Counted from the stretch's first letter, positions 25,938 through 35,323 are shown. The stretch: 64,000 bases of DNA from Nioella ostreopsis (GCF_004000255.1 NZ_RCIQ01000007.1:113756-177755); one strand, 5' to 3'. The notes: generated by a model not told the origin, from the sequence alone. A program made the numbers and translations.

Positions 25938-26354
25938 CTAGCGCACAACGTAGACCGAAACCGGCGCATAGGTTGCCACATAGCCCGCATTCGAGGTCAG
26001 GAAGTGGTCTTTGAACCCCGGCACATGGCTGGCCATCACGATAAGGTCGCACCCGGCATCCTCGGCTGCCTTGATGATCTCGCGCCCCACATGCAGATGC
26101 AGGTCTCCGCGCAGGAGGACGTGGTCATCCGTGCGAATCCCGTGGGTGTTGGCCTGGGTATCGGCAAAGGCATCGAGCTGCTTCTGCGCCTCGTGCCCTT
26201 CCAGCCGTTTCGAGGCGGTTGGCACCGGGTCGATCACGCTCACATAGGTGACCGTGGCCTCATGCTCTTTCGCGGCTTTCCCGGCAATGTCGAGAGCCTT
26301 GTCGAGCTTGTCGATATGATCCAGATCGACCGGCACCAGAATGCGAGACGTCAT
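25938..26354 (-). CDS. Universal stress protein family
   Basis: 138 residues with the UspA fold: ILVPVDLDH start, ATVTYVSVID, and CDLIVMASHVPGFKDHFLTSNAGYVATYAPVSVYVV. The usual G-x2-G-x9-G-S/T nucleotide motif is degenerate here (ASHVPG, then TSNA), resembling the UspF/G branch, so ATP binding is uncertain. Convergent with rluB. Confidence 0.88.
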   Translation of the reverse strand: MTSRILVPVDLDHIDKLDKALDIAGKAAKEHEATVTYVSVIDPVPTASKRLEGHEAQKQLDAFADTQANTHGIRTDDHVLLRGDLHLHVGREIIKAAEDAGCDLIVMASHVPGFKDHFLTSNAGYVATYAPVSVYVVR

Positions 26355-26427
26355 GTTGGGTCCTCCTCTTTCCTGCTGCCAGTCTATCAGGGCAGGAAAA
26401 GAAGGCCCCTGATCTGAGTCAAGGGGG

Positions 26428-27030
26428 TCAGCCCTCGTCCTTTTCGATCATGTGACGCTCAAAGAGCTTGGCCTGAAACATGAAGACGACGAAGAGGAAG
26501 CCGGGCAGGACGAAGGTTTCAAACGTCACCCAGAATTCGGTGGTCTGGGTGCGCCAGACGATCTCGTTGGCAAGGGCCATGAGGGCGAAGGCCGCCACCA
26601 GACGCTTGGTCAGGATCATCCAGCCCTCTTTCGCCATCGGCATCATTTCCCCCATGACGAATTGCAGCCAGCTTTCGCCACGTAGCAGGCCGATCCCCAG
26701 AACCACCGCGAAGAAGGTGTAGACGATCGAGGTCTTCATCTTGAAGAACGCCTCGTTGTCGAACCAGACGGTGAGCCCGCCGAAGACGACGACAAGGACG
26801 GCGGTGAAGATCTGCATGCGGGACAGCTTGCCCGTCAGCCACCAGAGCGCTGCGATGGAGGCCAGCAGCAGCGGGATGAAGCCAGCGGTGGCGATGATGA
26901 AGCCGGAATAGTCATGGCCCGCGATGGTGTAGGTTTCGTCCTTCACCCACAGATAGGCGATGAAGAACAGGATCGGCGGCCCAAGCTCCAGTGCGCTCTT
27001 CACATAGGGGTTGATCTTGCGTTCTTCCAT
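26428..27030 (-). CDS. Inner-membrane septation protein YciB/IspZ family
   Basis: 200 residues with five or six membrane segments and the family signatures LELGPPILFFIAYLW, EWFKMKTSIVYT-type loop (here AFFKMKTSIVYTFF) and FWVTFETFVLPG. YciB proteins sit in the inner membrane and affect septation and envelope stability. The ATG at 27030 is chosen; the frame also offers a TTG one codon upstream. Runs with the EamA-type gene 15 bases upstream, part of the ftsY-side unit. Confidence 0.9.
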   Translation of the reverse strand: MEERKINPYVKSALELGPPILFFIAYLWVKDETYTIAGHDYSGFIIATAGFIPLLLASIAALWWLTGKLSRMQIFTAVLVVVFGGLTVWFDNEAFFKMKTSIVYTFFAVVLGIGLLRGESWLQFVMGEMMPMAKEGWMILTKRLVAAFALMALANEIVWRTQTTEFWVTFETFVLPGFLFVVFMFQAKLFERHMIEKDEG

Positions 27031-27045
27031 CAATCGCGCCTCAGA

Positions 27046-27948
27046 TTATCCGCCCATCTCAACTATCACCGCCCCGGCCGCGATCAACCCCATAAGCGCC
27101 AATCGGCGGGGGCCGACGCGTTCGCCAAGCATCAGCCAGCCGATCAGCGCGGCAAAAACGGTCGAGGTTTCGCGCAGCACCGCCGCCTGTCCCACCTGGT
27201 CCAGTCGTGTGGCCAGCAGGATCGAGCCGAAACTGGCCATCGCCACCAGCCCGCCGATCAGACCACGCAGGGCGAGCGGCCCAAACGCAGGCGGGTTGGG
27301 CATCCGGCGATAGGCGTAATACGCGACCAGAGGCATGGTCATGCCATCGAGAAAGAAAAACCACGCAAGGAAGGTAAACGGATCGTTGGCGGCGCGGATG
27401 CCATAGGCGTCGTAGGTGGTGTAGGCTGCCACGAAAAGCCCGGTCAGCACCGCAAGCCACAGCGCCGGCACCAGCGTTTCCCGGTCCACGGTGATGGTGC
27501 GCAGGTTGTAGAAGGCGAGGCCATAGATGCCCGACAGCAGGGTCAGGACCCCCAGCCACTGGGTCAGCGTAAAATGCTCGCCAAAGAAGATCGTCGCCCC
27601 GATCACTGTGAACAGCGGCCCGGTGCCGCGCATGACGGGATAGACGACCGTATAGGCGCCGCGCTGATAGCTGGCCACCTGCGCCGCCTTGTAGCCCACA
27701 TGGATCAGCAGCATGACCCCGAAAATCGGCCACATATGCGGCGCGGGCCAGGGCACGATAAACAGCGCAAAGGGCGCCGCCATCAGCCCATAGCCCGCGT
27801 CGATCACGCCCCGCGACAGCAGCGGCGAATGCCGCCCCTTCTGCAGCGCGCCGAAGACCGCGTGCAGGATCGCCGCCAGCAGAGCCAGAAAAGTCGCGAG
27901 TGTCGCCCCCTCCGGCGTGCCTGCCAGCGAAACGATCCAGTCGCTCAT
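27046..27948 (-). CDS. EamA/DMT-family transporter
   Basis: 300 residues with about ten membrane helices in two homologous EamA halves (first half about 15-145, second about 160-295; each ends in a helix with the GE-x-x-x pattern, IFFGEHFTLTQWLGV and LMLGERVGPRRLALM). DMT proteins export metabolites such as amino acids or nucleotide precursors; the substrate is unknown. Start overlaps the stop of the upstream gene (ATGA). Confidence 0.85.
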   Translation of the reverse strand: MSDWIVSLAGTPEGATLATFLALLAAILHAVFGALQKGRHSPLLSRGVIDAGYGLMAAPFALFIVPWPAPHMWPIFGVMLLIHVGYKAAQVASYQRGAYTVVYPVMRGTGPLFTVIGATIFFGEHFTLTQWLGVLTLLSGIYGLAFYNLRTITVDRETLVPALWLAVLTGLFVAAYTTYDAYGIRAANDPFTFLAWFFFLDGMTMPLVAYYAYRRMPNPPAFGPLALRGLIGGLVAMASFGSILLATRLDQVGQAAVLRETSTVFAALIGWLMLGERVGPRRLALMGLIAAGAVIVEMGG

Positions 27949-28841
27949 TCCTCACCATATCTGTAGTAGCTGACTTGCAGATCGGCCCCGGCCAAGGCGG
28001 CAAGGGGGTCGGACGCGGGCAAGCGCCCCAGCAATCCGGCATCCTCGCTCAATTGGCTGATCGGCAATCCGTCATCAGCTTGCAGGTCGAAAATGACCCG
28101 GCCCGCCGGGTTGGGTATATCCTGCACCAGCATCACCAGCGCGGCCCGCGTGGTGCGGTGGAATTGCGGCTCTGGCAATGCCTCAATGGCAGCGATGGCC
28201 TCGGCCTGAAGCCGGGCCACCTCGGCCTCGGGATCACCGGCAGACCCGATCAGCAGATTGGCCAACGGCATCAGCGCATAGGTTTCGAACAGCCCGCGGG
28301 TCAGAACCTCCAGCCGGATCGCGCGGATCACGGTCTGATCGGGGGCGCGCGGGTCCACGCCGGTCAGGTGCAGGGTGGCGTCAATGGCATTCTCGCCCGG
28401 GAAATCCACATGCAGGCGGTCAAGCATGACGTCACCGTCCGCATGGGTGGCCAGCAGATCGACCGATATGCCTTCGCCCACGCGGGCTTGTGCTTCCATC
28501 ACATAGTCGAAATCAGGCATCCCGGTCGCGGCCAGCACATAGACCCCGCGCGCGGTCACCTCGACCCGATCCAGCAGCGCCCCGCTGATCAACAGCGCCT
28601 CCAGCCCGTCCATTTGCCAGCGCAGTTCATCGACCAGAACGCGGATGCGCCCAGTCACGATCTCCAGATCGCGGGCAACGCAGCTTTCGTCCTCCAGCTG
28701 AGCGGTGGCCAGATCCGGCGGCAGGCCAAGCGGGGCGCTGACCATGCCCCAGCTGACGGCACAGCTGGACTCGGTCATCTGGGCATGGACAGGGGCCGAC
28801 AGGGCAAGCCCGGTCAGCGCGGCAAGGATGGTGCGTTTCAT
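27945..28841 (-). CDS. Secreted hypothetical protein
   Basis: 298 residues with a clear Sec signal peptide (MKRTILAALTGLALSAPVHA, cleavage before Gln). The mature part has no motif I recognise; it alternates short beta strands with polar loops and contains two Cys near the N-terminus (about residues 27 and 54) that could form a disulfide. The start at 28841 is preferred to an upstream ATG at 28910 because GAGGGAG lies ahead and the signal peptide begins there. It sits between ftsY and an EamA transporter gene and overlaps the latter by 4 bases. Confidence 0.7.
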   Translation of the reverse strand: MKRTILAALTGLALSAPVHAQMTESSCAVSWGMVSAPLGLPPDLATAQLEDESCVARDLEIVTGRIRVLVDELRWQMDGLEALLISGALLDRVEVTARGVYVLAATGMPDFDYVMEAQARVGEGISVDLLATHADGDVMLDRLHVDFPGENAIDATLHLTGVDPRAPDQTVIRAIRLEVLTRGLFETYALMPLANLLIGSAGDPEAEVARLQAEAIAAIEALPEPQFHRTTRAALVMLVQDIPNPAGRVIFDLQADDGLPISQLSEDAGLLGRLPASDPLAALAGADLQVSYYRYGEE

Positions 28842-28859
28842 GGTAAAGGCAGACTCCCT

Positions 28860-28880
28860 CAAAGGTTTGCTCAACCTTTG
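28860..28880 (-). other. Intercistronic hairpin between ftsY and the secreted-protein gene
   Basis: CAAAGGTT-TGCTC-AACCTTTG is a perfect 8-base stem with a 5-base loop, 27 bases past the ftsY stop and directly before the ribosome site of the next gene. It lacks a T-run, so it may slow or process the transcript rather than end it. Confidence 0.5.
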
Positions 28881-28906
28881 TGGGTCGCCCCGACGCATCT
28901 CTCGGT

Positions 28907-30076
28907 TCACTCTGCCCCCGTCAGGGCCTTGGCGAAATCCTCCGGGTCGAAGGGGGCCAGATCGTCGATCTGCTCGCCCACGCCGATGGCATGGATCGGC
29001 AGACCGAACTTGTCGGCCAGCGCCACCAGCACGCCCCCCTTGGCGGTGCCGTCGAGCTTGGTCATCACGAGGCCCGAGACATCGGCCATCTTCTGGAAGG
29101 TTTCCACCTGAGACAGCGCGTTCTGCCCGGTGGTTGCATCGAGCACCAGAAGCGTATTGTGCGGCGCGTCGGGGTCTTTTTTGCGGATCACCCGAACGAT
29201 CTTGGCCAGTTCTTCCATAAGATCAGCGCGGTTCTGCAGCCGCCCCGCCGTGTCAATCATCAGCAGGTCGGCCCCCTCCGCCTCGGCCTTGGTCATGGCA
29301 TCGAAGGCCAGAGCGGCGGGATCGGACCCTTCGGCGGCGGTCAGCACCGGCACGCCCGCGCGGTCGCCCCAGACCTGCAGCTGTTCCACGGCAGCGGCGC
29401 GGAACGTGTCGCCCGCCGCGATCACTACGCTTTTTCCGGCGGCCTTGAACTGGCTGGCCAGCTTGCCGATTGTCGTGGTCTTGCCTGAGCCGTTGACGCC
29501 CACGACCAGCACCACCTGCGGCTTTTTCGGGTAAAGCGGCATCGGCTTGGCTACGGGCTCCATGATCCGCCCGATCTCCTGCGCCAGCAGCGATTTGATA
29601 TCGCCCGCCGTCATCAGCTTGCCAAACCGCCCCTCGGCCATGTTGGCGGTGACGCGCATGGCGGTGTCCACGCCCATATCGGCGGTGATCAGCAGCTCCT
29701 CCAGTTCCTCCAGCATATCATCATCGAGCGCCCGGCGCGGGGCGCTGCTGCGGCCCATGATCCGGCCCAGAAGGCCGGGTTTTGCGGCGGGCACCGGGGA
29801 GGGCTGCGGGGTGGGGATGGGCTTGGGCGCCTCTGCGATGGGTTCTGGCGCGGGGTCTTCCGCAACCGGATCAGGAGCGGGCGCCTCCTCAACAGGTTCA
29901 GGGGCGGGCTCAGGCGCAACGGGGTCCGGTTCAGGTGACGCAACCGCCTCCGCTGTATGCCCCTCGATCTGGTCCTCTTCTTCGACCGCGCCTTCCTCGA
30001 TGATCGCATCGAGGCCCTCATCGAGCTTCGACGAGGATTTGAACATCCGGTCCTTGAGTTTCTTGAAGAACGACAT
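28907..30076 (-). CDS. ftsY: Signal recognition particle receptor FtsY
   Basis: 389 residues. N-terminal amphipathic helix (MSFFKKLKDRMFKSS), then a long Pro/Glu/Ala-rich acidic linker of repeated PEPxPEP-like units (about 45-100), the N domain (about 105-175) and the SRP GTPase G domain with GVNGSGKTTT (G1), DTFRAAAVEQL, DTAGR and TKLDGTAKGG. It docks ribosome-SRP complexes at the membrane. The start at 30076 is chosen because the conserved helix begins there; an in-frame ATG at 30109 adds a non-conserved stretch. Confidence 0.95.
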   Translation of the reverse strand: MSFFKKLKDRMFKSSSKLDEGLDAIIEEGAVEEEDQIEGHTAEAVASPEPDPVAPEPAPEPVEEAPAPDPVAEDPAPEPIAEAPKPIPTPQPSPVPAAKPGLLGRIMGRSSAPRRALDDDMLEELEELLITADMGVDTAMRVTANMAEGRFGKLMTAGDIKSLLAQEIGRIMEPVAKPMPLYPKKPQVVLVVGVNGSGKTTTIGKLASQFKAAGKSVVIAAGDTFRAAAVEQLQVWGDRAGVPVLTAAEGSDPAALAFDAMTKAEAEGADLLMIDTAGRLQNRADLMEELAKIVRVIRKKDPDAPHNTLLVLDATTGQNALSQVETFQKMADVSGLVMTKLDGTAKGGVLVALADKFGLPIHAIGVGEQIDDLAPFDPEDFAKALTGAE

Positions 30077-30181
30077 GAGGCCCCCTGGGGAATAGTGCTT
30101 GGTATTCACCTAATACGGGCGCGCGCCGGATGGAAGCGCCGCATGTCGACGCGGGCGCGGATTGCACCTATGCTGCCTGCG

Positions 30182-30415
30182 ATGACCCTCACGCGCCCTT
30201 TGCAGCCGATGCCCGACGATATCGCGTCCCGACTGGATGCGGCGGGCCTGCGCGCCGCCTATGACGCCCGCCCACCCTATCAGCGCAACGACTATCTGGG
30301 CTGGATCGCGCGGGCCAAACGGCCCGAAACGCGGGAAAAGCGCCTTGCCCAGATGCTGGACGAACTGCGCGCGGGCAATGTCTACATGAAAATGGCCTGG
30401 GGTGGCGAGCGTTAG
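30182..30415 (+). CDS. Small YdeI/OmpD-associated-type protein
   Basis: 77 residues ending in RPPYQRNDYLGWIARAKRPETREKRLAQMLDELRAGNVYMKMAW, the C-terminal signature of the YdeI/OmpD-associated (bacteriocin-protection) family; the larger N-terminal domain of that family is absent. The role of such short versions is unknown. The start at 30182 is uncertain (ATGs at 30143 and 30170 are in frame). Its stop overlaps the stop of the convergent YhhN gene by 4 bases. Confidence 0.65.
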   Translation: MTLTRPLQPMPDDIASRLDAAGLRAAYDARPPYQRNDYLGWIARAKRPETREKRLAQMLDELRAGNVYMKMAWGGER

Positions 30416-31062
30416 GTCCAGGCGATCCCCACCAGGATCAGCCCCTGCCCGCCCCAATAGAGCGGCCAGACGAGGTGAGAGGCGATCCGCGTGGCGGGGC
30501 TTCCCTCTTTCATGCGAAAGAGCTCCACCGACAGAACAATATCCGAGGCCACGAACAGCCCCGCCCCCAGCATCGCCAGCCCTTGCGCGGCAGGCAGATG
30601 CAGCGCTGCCAGCCCCATGGCGCTGATGATCGCCACATAGGCCGCGACCGGTCGTTTCAACCCACCCGTGTAGGGCAGCAGCCAGATGACCGTCGATTGC
30701 GCCATGATGACCAAGGCGGCCACCCCAAGCCAGCGCAACGCCGTCAGGTCAAAGGGGGCAAGCCGCCCCTCCACCCCGACGAAAACCACCGCATAGGCCA
30801 GATGCGCCAGCGCGAAACTGCCGAGCCCCGCCATGAAGGCCGCCTCCCCTTTGCGGGACAACGCAAAATCTCCGACCGCGCCAAGAGCCAGACCGAAGGC
30901 CAGCAGCAAGGGCGCACCCGACATCATCGCAGCAAGGGAAAACAGCGCCACGGGGGCCGTTTTCAGGACCGAACGCAGGGCGCTGACATCGTCGTTCACC
31001 CGTGCCTGGTAGACCAAGGCGATCACCGCCCCTGCCGCCGCCACCATCATTGCCGCGTCCAT
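30412..31062 (-). CDS. YhhN/lysoplasmalogenase family membrane protein
   Basis: 216 residues, about eight membrane helices, with the YhhN core (LALGAVGDFALSRKGEAAFMAGLGSFALAHLAYAVVF and GAGLFVASDIVLSVELF). Characterised members cleave the vinyl-ether bond of lysoplasmalogens. Roseobacters are not known for plasmalogens, so the bacterial substrate is open. The start at 31062 follows AGGGCAGGGA. Convergent overlap with the YdeI-like gene. Confidence 0.8.
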   Translation of the reverse strand: MDAAMMVAAAGAVIALVYQARVNDDVSALRSVLKTAPVALFSLAAMMSGAPLLLAFGLALGAVGDFALSRKGEAAFMAGLGSFALAHLAYAVVFVGVEGRLAPFDLTALRWLGVAALVIMAQSTVIWLLPYTGGLKRPVAAYVAIISAMGLAALHLPAAQGLAMLGAGLFVASDIVLSVELFRMKEGSPATRIASHLVWPLYWGGQGLILVGIAWT

Positions 31063-31190
31063 TCCCTGCCCTTTCGTCAACCTGATCTAAACCAGAGCCT
31101 ATCAGGATGGGCGCGGCAAGAGGCGCATTGCCTTGTTTGCCACGCTTGACCATTGGTAATCTCGGTAAACCAGTCACGAGGACCCGCCCC

Positions 31191-32237
31191 ATGCCGATCT
31201 GGCGCTATGCCCTGGCCAACCTGCCCCCGCTTGCCCTGCTGCTGGCGGGCGCGCTGTGGGGGGGATGGTGGGCGGCACTGGCGCTTTTATGGCTGACGCT
31301 GATCGCGGCAGGGCTCGACCAGATCCTGACACCGCCCAAGGCAAAGGCCCTGCATTCCGAGATTGCCGATCCCTTGTCGGTTGTACTGGCCATCGGTCAT
31401 CTGTCGCTTCTGCTGCTGGCCGCCCGGGCCTTCGGCGACCCCACGCGCGGCGTCGGGGAAACCGTGACGCTATTGCTCGCGGCGGGCTCTTTTCTGGGCC
31501 AGATCAGCCATCCAAACGCCCATGAGCTGATCCACCGCGCGCCCCGCACCCTGCGCCGCCTTGGCGGGGCGGTCTACGTCTCGATGCTCTTCGGTCACCA
31601 TGTTTCCGCGCACCGGCTGGTGCATCACGCCCATGTGGGCACGCCCGAGGATCCCAACACACCAAGGCCGGGTGAAAGCTTCTGGGCCTTCCTGCCGCGC
31701 GCCTGGATCGGGTCCTTTCGCGCCGGTCTGATCGCTGAACGCCGCCGGGATGCGCGCAGGCGCGGTGTGAATCCCTATGCCTGGTATATGGGCGGCGGGC
31801 TGCTCTGCGCGACACTGGCGTTCTGGACTGGCGGCCTCGCAGGTCTGACCGGGTTTTTCGCGCTCGCACTCCTCGCTCATCTGCAAATTCTTCTGTCGGA
31901 CTATATCCAGCATTACGGCCTCACCCGCCGCCACCTGCCCAATGGCAAATGGGAACCGGTCGGCCCCCATCACAGCTGGAACGCACCGCAGGGCTTCACC
32001 TCCTACCTGATGGTCAACGCCCCGGCCCATTCCGACCATCACATGCATCCCGACACGCCCTATGACGCGCTGATCGTGCCTGGCGGCGCGCCGGTTCTGC
32101 CCTGGTCGATGCCGATCATGGCGATGCTGGCCACCATGCCCCGCCACTGGCGCAGGATCATGGACAAACGCGCCGCCAAGGCCATGGCGCGCGCTGCCCC
32201 TCTCAACCCGCGCCCGGCGAACGGACCGCAGACCTGA
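31191..32237 (+). CDS. AlkB-like membrane di-iron hydroxylase (alkane 1-monooxygenase family)
   Basis: 348 residues. Paired membrane helices near the N-terminus and the histidine boxes of membrane di-iron hydroxylases: HPNAHELIHR, HHVSAHRLVHHAHVGT, the YIQHYGL motif typical of AlkB, and HSDHHMHPDTPY. This family hydroxylates terminal carbons of alkanes or fatty chains in the inner membrane. It is shorter than classical AlkB (about 400) and no rubredoxin gene is adjacent, so the substrate could be a lipid or a related hydrocarbon. GAGGA precedes the ATG at 31191. Confidence 0.87.
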   Translation: MPIWRYALANLPPLALLLAGALWGGWWAALALLWLTLIAAGLDQILTPPKAKALHSEIADPLSVVLAIGHLSLLLLAARAFGDPTRGVGETVTLLLAAGSFLGQISHPNAHELIHRAPRTLRRLGGAVYVSMLFGHHVSAHRLVHHAHVGTPEDPNTPRPGESFWAFLPRAWIGSFRAGLIAERRRDARRRGVNPYAWYMGGGLLCATLAFWTGGLAGLTGFFALALLAHLQILLSDYIQHYGLTRRHLPNGKWEPVGPHHSWNAPQGFTSYLMVNAPAHSDHHMHPDTPYDALIVPGGAPVLPWSMPIMAMLATMPRHWRRIMDKRAAKAMARAAPLNPRPANGPQT

Positions 32238-32335
32238 CCTCGCAACAACTCCGTGGCAACACGGCCCGACGAAGGCCCCGAAGGGGTCTGAGGAGGGGCG
32301 TTCCCCGGGCGATGCCGCAGGCAGCGCAATCCCGG

Positions 32336-33886
32336 TCAGAACAGGCTCCCCTGGTCCGGTTCGTCCTTGCCACCGCCCCGCTTCACCCGTGCGGGCCCGC
32401 TTTCCGTCATCACCCCAAGCGTGCCATCCGAGAATTCCACCTCAAGCCGCGCATGAGCCTGCGCCGCCTCTCGCGTGGTCAGCACCGACGCCCCGGCCCG
32501 CACCACCGCATAGCCCCGCTTCAGCGTCTCGGTATAGCCAAGCGTCTGGCGCAACCGCTCCAGCGCCGCCAGCCGCTCCTGCCGCTGCGCCACGCCCTGC
32601 ACCGCCACCCGGGCGAACCGGGCGGAAAGCTCGTCGAACCGCTGCCTCTCGCGGCCCGTGCGATCGGCCAGCCGGTCCGGGGACATCCGCGCCGACAACC
32701 GGTCGAGCAGGTCGCGCCGCTGCCGCACAGCCGCGCCGAGCCGCGCGGGCGACAGGCCCGCCTCTGCCCGTCCCAGCACCACCCGCCGCGAAGCCACGCC
32801 GCGTTCCAGCGCCGGGGCCAGCCGGGCGGCCTGTGCCTCGAACCGCATCCTTTTTTCACGGGTCAGCGCCCGTAAGGCCGGGTCAAGACCCGCGCCCAGA
32901 TAGTCCAGCCGCTGCCGTGCCGCGTCGAGCAGCGTCTCGGGACGTGGCAGCCCGCGCGCCAGATCGCCAAGCCGCTGCCGCCTGAGCGCCACAGCCTGCG
33001 TCGCCGCCCGTGTGGCCCGCGCCCCCTGATCGCCAACCCAGTTCAACAGGTCCAGCCGCACCGGCACCGCCATTTCCGCGGCCGCCGTCGGCGTGGGTGC
33101 GCGCCGGTCGGAGGCGTAGTCGATCAGGGTCGTGTCGGTTTCATGGCCCACGGCAGAGATCAGCGGGATCGCGCTTTCCGCCGCCGCCCGCACCACCGCT
33201 TCCTCGTTGAAGCCCCACAGATCCTCTAGCGAGCCACCGCCGCGCGCCACGATCAACAGGTCGGGCCGTGGCAAGCGGCCAACGGGAAAGGCGTTGAACC
33301 CCCGGATCGCGGCAGCCACCTCGGGCGCGCATTTCGCGCCCTGAACGGCCACCGGCCAGATCAGCACCTTACGCGGAAACCGGTCGCGCAAACGGTGCAG
33401 GATATCGCGGATAACTGCGCCCGAGGGCGAAGTAACGACCCCGATCACCTCGGGCAAAAACGGCAGCTTCTGCTTGCGATCCTCCGCGAAAAGCCCCTCC
33501 GCTGCCAGCGCCGCCCGCCGCTTTTCCAGCATCGCCATCAGCGCGCCCATACCGGCGGGGCGGATATCCTCGATCACCAGCTGGTATTTGGATTGCCCCG
33601 GAAACGTGGTGAGCCGCCCGGTGGCAATGACCTCCATCCCCTCCTCGGGCTGCGTGGCCAGCCGCGCCGAGACGCCCTTCCAGATCACGCTGGCCAGAAC
33701 GCTGCGGTCATCCTTGAGATCCAGATAGATATGGCCCGACCGGGGTCGCGACAGCCGCCCGACCTCTCCGCGCACCCGGACATGCGAAAAGCCCGCCTCG
33801 ATCGAGCGTTTGACCGCCCCCGAGATCTCGGAAACCGTGAATTCCGGCGCATTGCCCGGGGCGTCGTCTTCCAGCAAATCACTCAT
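32336..33886 (-). CDS. xseA: Exodeoxyribonuclease VII large subunit
   Basis: 516 residues. N-terminal OB fold (VRGEVGRLSRPRSGHIYLDLKDDRS), the catalytic domain with GVVTSPSGAVIRDILHRL and ARGGGSLEDLWGFNEE, SAVGHETDTTLIDYASDRRAPTP, then a long Arg/Leu-rich coiled coil (about 290-460). With XseB it degrades single-stranded DNA. The last 40 residues (FSDGTLGVMTE and a GGGKDEPDQGSLF end) match the usual beta tail. Divergent-free: converges with the AlkB-like gene. Confidence 0.95.
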   Translation of the reverse strand: MSDLLEDDAPGNAPEFTVSEISGAVKRSIEAGFSHVRVRGEVGRLSRPRSGHIYLDLKDDRSVLASVIWKGVSARLATQPEEGMEVIATGRLTTFPGQSKYQLVIEDIRPAGMGALMAMLEKRRAALAAEGLFAEDRKQKLPFLPEVIGVVTSPSGAVIRDILHRLRDRFPRKVLIWPVAVQGAKCAPEVAAAIRGFNAFPVGRLPRPDLLIVARGGGSLEDLWGFNEEAVVRAAAESAIPLISAVGHETDTTLIDYASDRRAPTPTAAAEMAVPVRLDLLNWVGDQGARATRAATQAVALRRQRLGDLARGLPRPETLLDAARQRLDYLGAGLDPALRALTREKRMRFEAQAARLAPALERGVASRRVVLGRAEAGLSPARLGAAVRQRRDLLDRLSARMSPDRLADRTGRERQRFDELSARFARVAVQGVAQRQERLAALERLRQTLGYTETLKRGYAVVRAGASVLTTREAAQAHARLEVEFSDGTLGVMTESGPARVKRGGGKDEPDQGSLF

Positions 33887-33928
33887 GGGGCAAACCTAGC
33901 CGCGCCCGGCCCCGGGGGCCAGATCAAT

Positions 33929-34519
33929 TCAACCCGCCCCACCCATGCCGCCGCCATAGCGCGCCGCGTCGGACATGCCGTCCGATCCGGCCATCTTTCC
34001 CTTGGTGCGGGCGTAGAGAAGGACGAGCGCTGCCGGAATTCCGCCCAGGGCAAGCGGGGCGAGGCTGCCATCGAGCGCGGCAAGCCCCGCGCCCGCAATG
34101 ATGAACAGCGCGGCAATCGCCCAATACGCGGCTTTCGACCGGCTGTCCCAGTACCAGCCATAAGGCGCTTCGCCGAACTCTGCCTCATAGGCGCGCGTCA
34201 GCGCCTCGCGCTCAGCCCGCCGCAATCGCGCCCGCACGCGCCAGGACGCGCCATTCAGAACCTCGCGACGATAGCGGGGGCCATCGCCAGAGGCTTCGTG
34301 CAATTCCGCGACGCGCCCGACAAGACCGGCTGCAACGGGATCCTCCAGCGCATGTGTGGCGGCGAGATAGGTGAACCGCTTGTAGTCTCGCAGCAGGCCC
34401 TTGGCCTGGCTCGGCGTGATGTCTTCCTCCTCGGCGCACCATGCCGCGAAGTCCTGTCCTTCGGGGCCCCGTGGCAAGGAATAGTCCAGACAGCGTTGCC
34501 AGAGCTTTGGGTCTCTCAT
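33929..34519 (-). CDS. Membrane protein with glycine-rich tail, tandem paralogue 1
   Basis: 196 residues. Helical N-terminal region (LWQRCLDYSLPRGPE..., AKGLLRDYKRFTYLAA, about 1-125), two membrane segments (about 143-180) and a short Gly-rich end (GGGMGGAG). It aligns with the neighbour at 34709-35323 through LW-x-R, the AEYRR/RDYKR helix and AY-x-x-EFG before the membrane segments, so they are diverged duplicates. The start at 34519 drops an unrelated upstream extension. Function unknown. Confidence 0.65.
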   Translation of the reverse strand: MRDPKLWQRCLDYSLPRGPEGQDFAAWCAEEEDITPSQAKGLLRDYKRFTYLAATHALEDPVAAGLVGRVAELHEASGDGPRYRREVLNGASWRVRARLRRAEREALTRAYEAEFGEAPYGWYWDSRSKAAYWAIAALFIIAGAGLAALDGSLAPLALGGIPAALVLLYARTKGKMAGSDGMSDAARYGGGMGGAG

Positions 34520-34708
34520 CCGGGTCCTGCCTTCATATCCGTTGGCCTCGGGCCTGCCGATGTCGTTCCGTGCCATCCTAGCAAAGCGGGGCGTTGAAGG
34601 GAACGATCCGGGATCCGTTAGCGGCGGGATGGTCGAGGGTGTCGCCCGTGTCACGATTGGCATGGCTGTGCCGGGCTCCACGTCCTGGGACACGGGTGGG
34701 GCACCGGT

Positions 34709-35323
34709 TCAATCGCCACCGCCTCCTCCACCCCCATCACCGCCCCCGCCATCGAAACCGATGTCGTTGGGGGGAAGATACCACCAGTGATCGCCCGCCT
34801 CCACGCTACCGCGATTGCCGAGCCAGAGGATGAGGATGGCCAGCGCGGCACCGGCGACCACCGGCAGGACGGACACCGCGGCCAGAGACCCCGCCGCGCC
34901 CGCCACCACGGCACCGCCCGCGATGCCAAACCGCAGCCGCCGGTTCGGATCGGGCCAGATCCGCGCCGGGGCGCGGTCACCGAATTCGCGGGCATAGGCC
35001 TTCAACGTCAGCTCCATGTCCCGGCCGCTGCGTCGGGGGAAGGGGCCACCCGGCAGATGCCAGTCCCGCCCGAGCGCCTCGGCACAGAACCGGGTATAGG
35101 CGGCGCGGTCCTCTCCATGCAGTCGCCAGACCTGTTCCACAGCTTTCGACGGCACCCGGCGCGCGGTTTTGACCAGCGCGACCAGGTGGGCCAAGCGCCG
35201 GTATTCGGCAACCGCCGCCTCGGCCCGGTCGCGGGGCCAGCCGGTGCGCGCCACAAGCAGTTCGACGAAGCCCTCCGGCATTGGATGGGCCTCGATCCGT
35301 TCCCAAAGCAGCTGATCTTTCAT
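34709..35323 (-). CDS. Membrane protein with glycine-rich tail, tandem paralogue 2
   Basis: 204 residues. Helical N-terminal part with VEQVWRLHGEDRAAYTRFCAEALGRDWH (about 60-90), which resembles the W-x-x-H...YxxFC...G core of glycine-rich-domain/TIGR04222-type proteins; two membrane segments (about 140-172) and a C-terminal tail that is almost pure glycine (GGGGDGGGGGGGD). These tails occur in a set of uncharacterised membrane proteins. Divergent from purD. The 189 bases between this gene and paralogue 1 hold no other gene. Confidence 0.65.
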   Translation of the reverse strand: MKDQLLWERIEAHPMPEGFVELLVARTGWPRDRAEAAVAEYRRLAHLVALVKTARRVPSKAVEQVWRLHGEDRAAYTRFCAEALGRDWHLPGGPFPRRSGRDMELTLKAYAREFGDRAPARIWPDPNRRLRFGIAGGAVVAGAAGSLAAVSVLPVVAGAALAILILWLGNRGSVEAGDHWWYLPPNDIGFDGGGGDGGGGGGGD

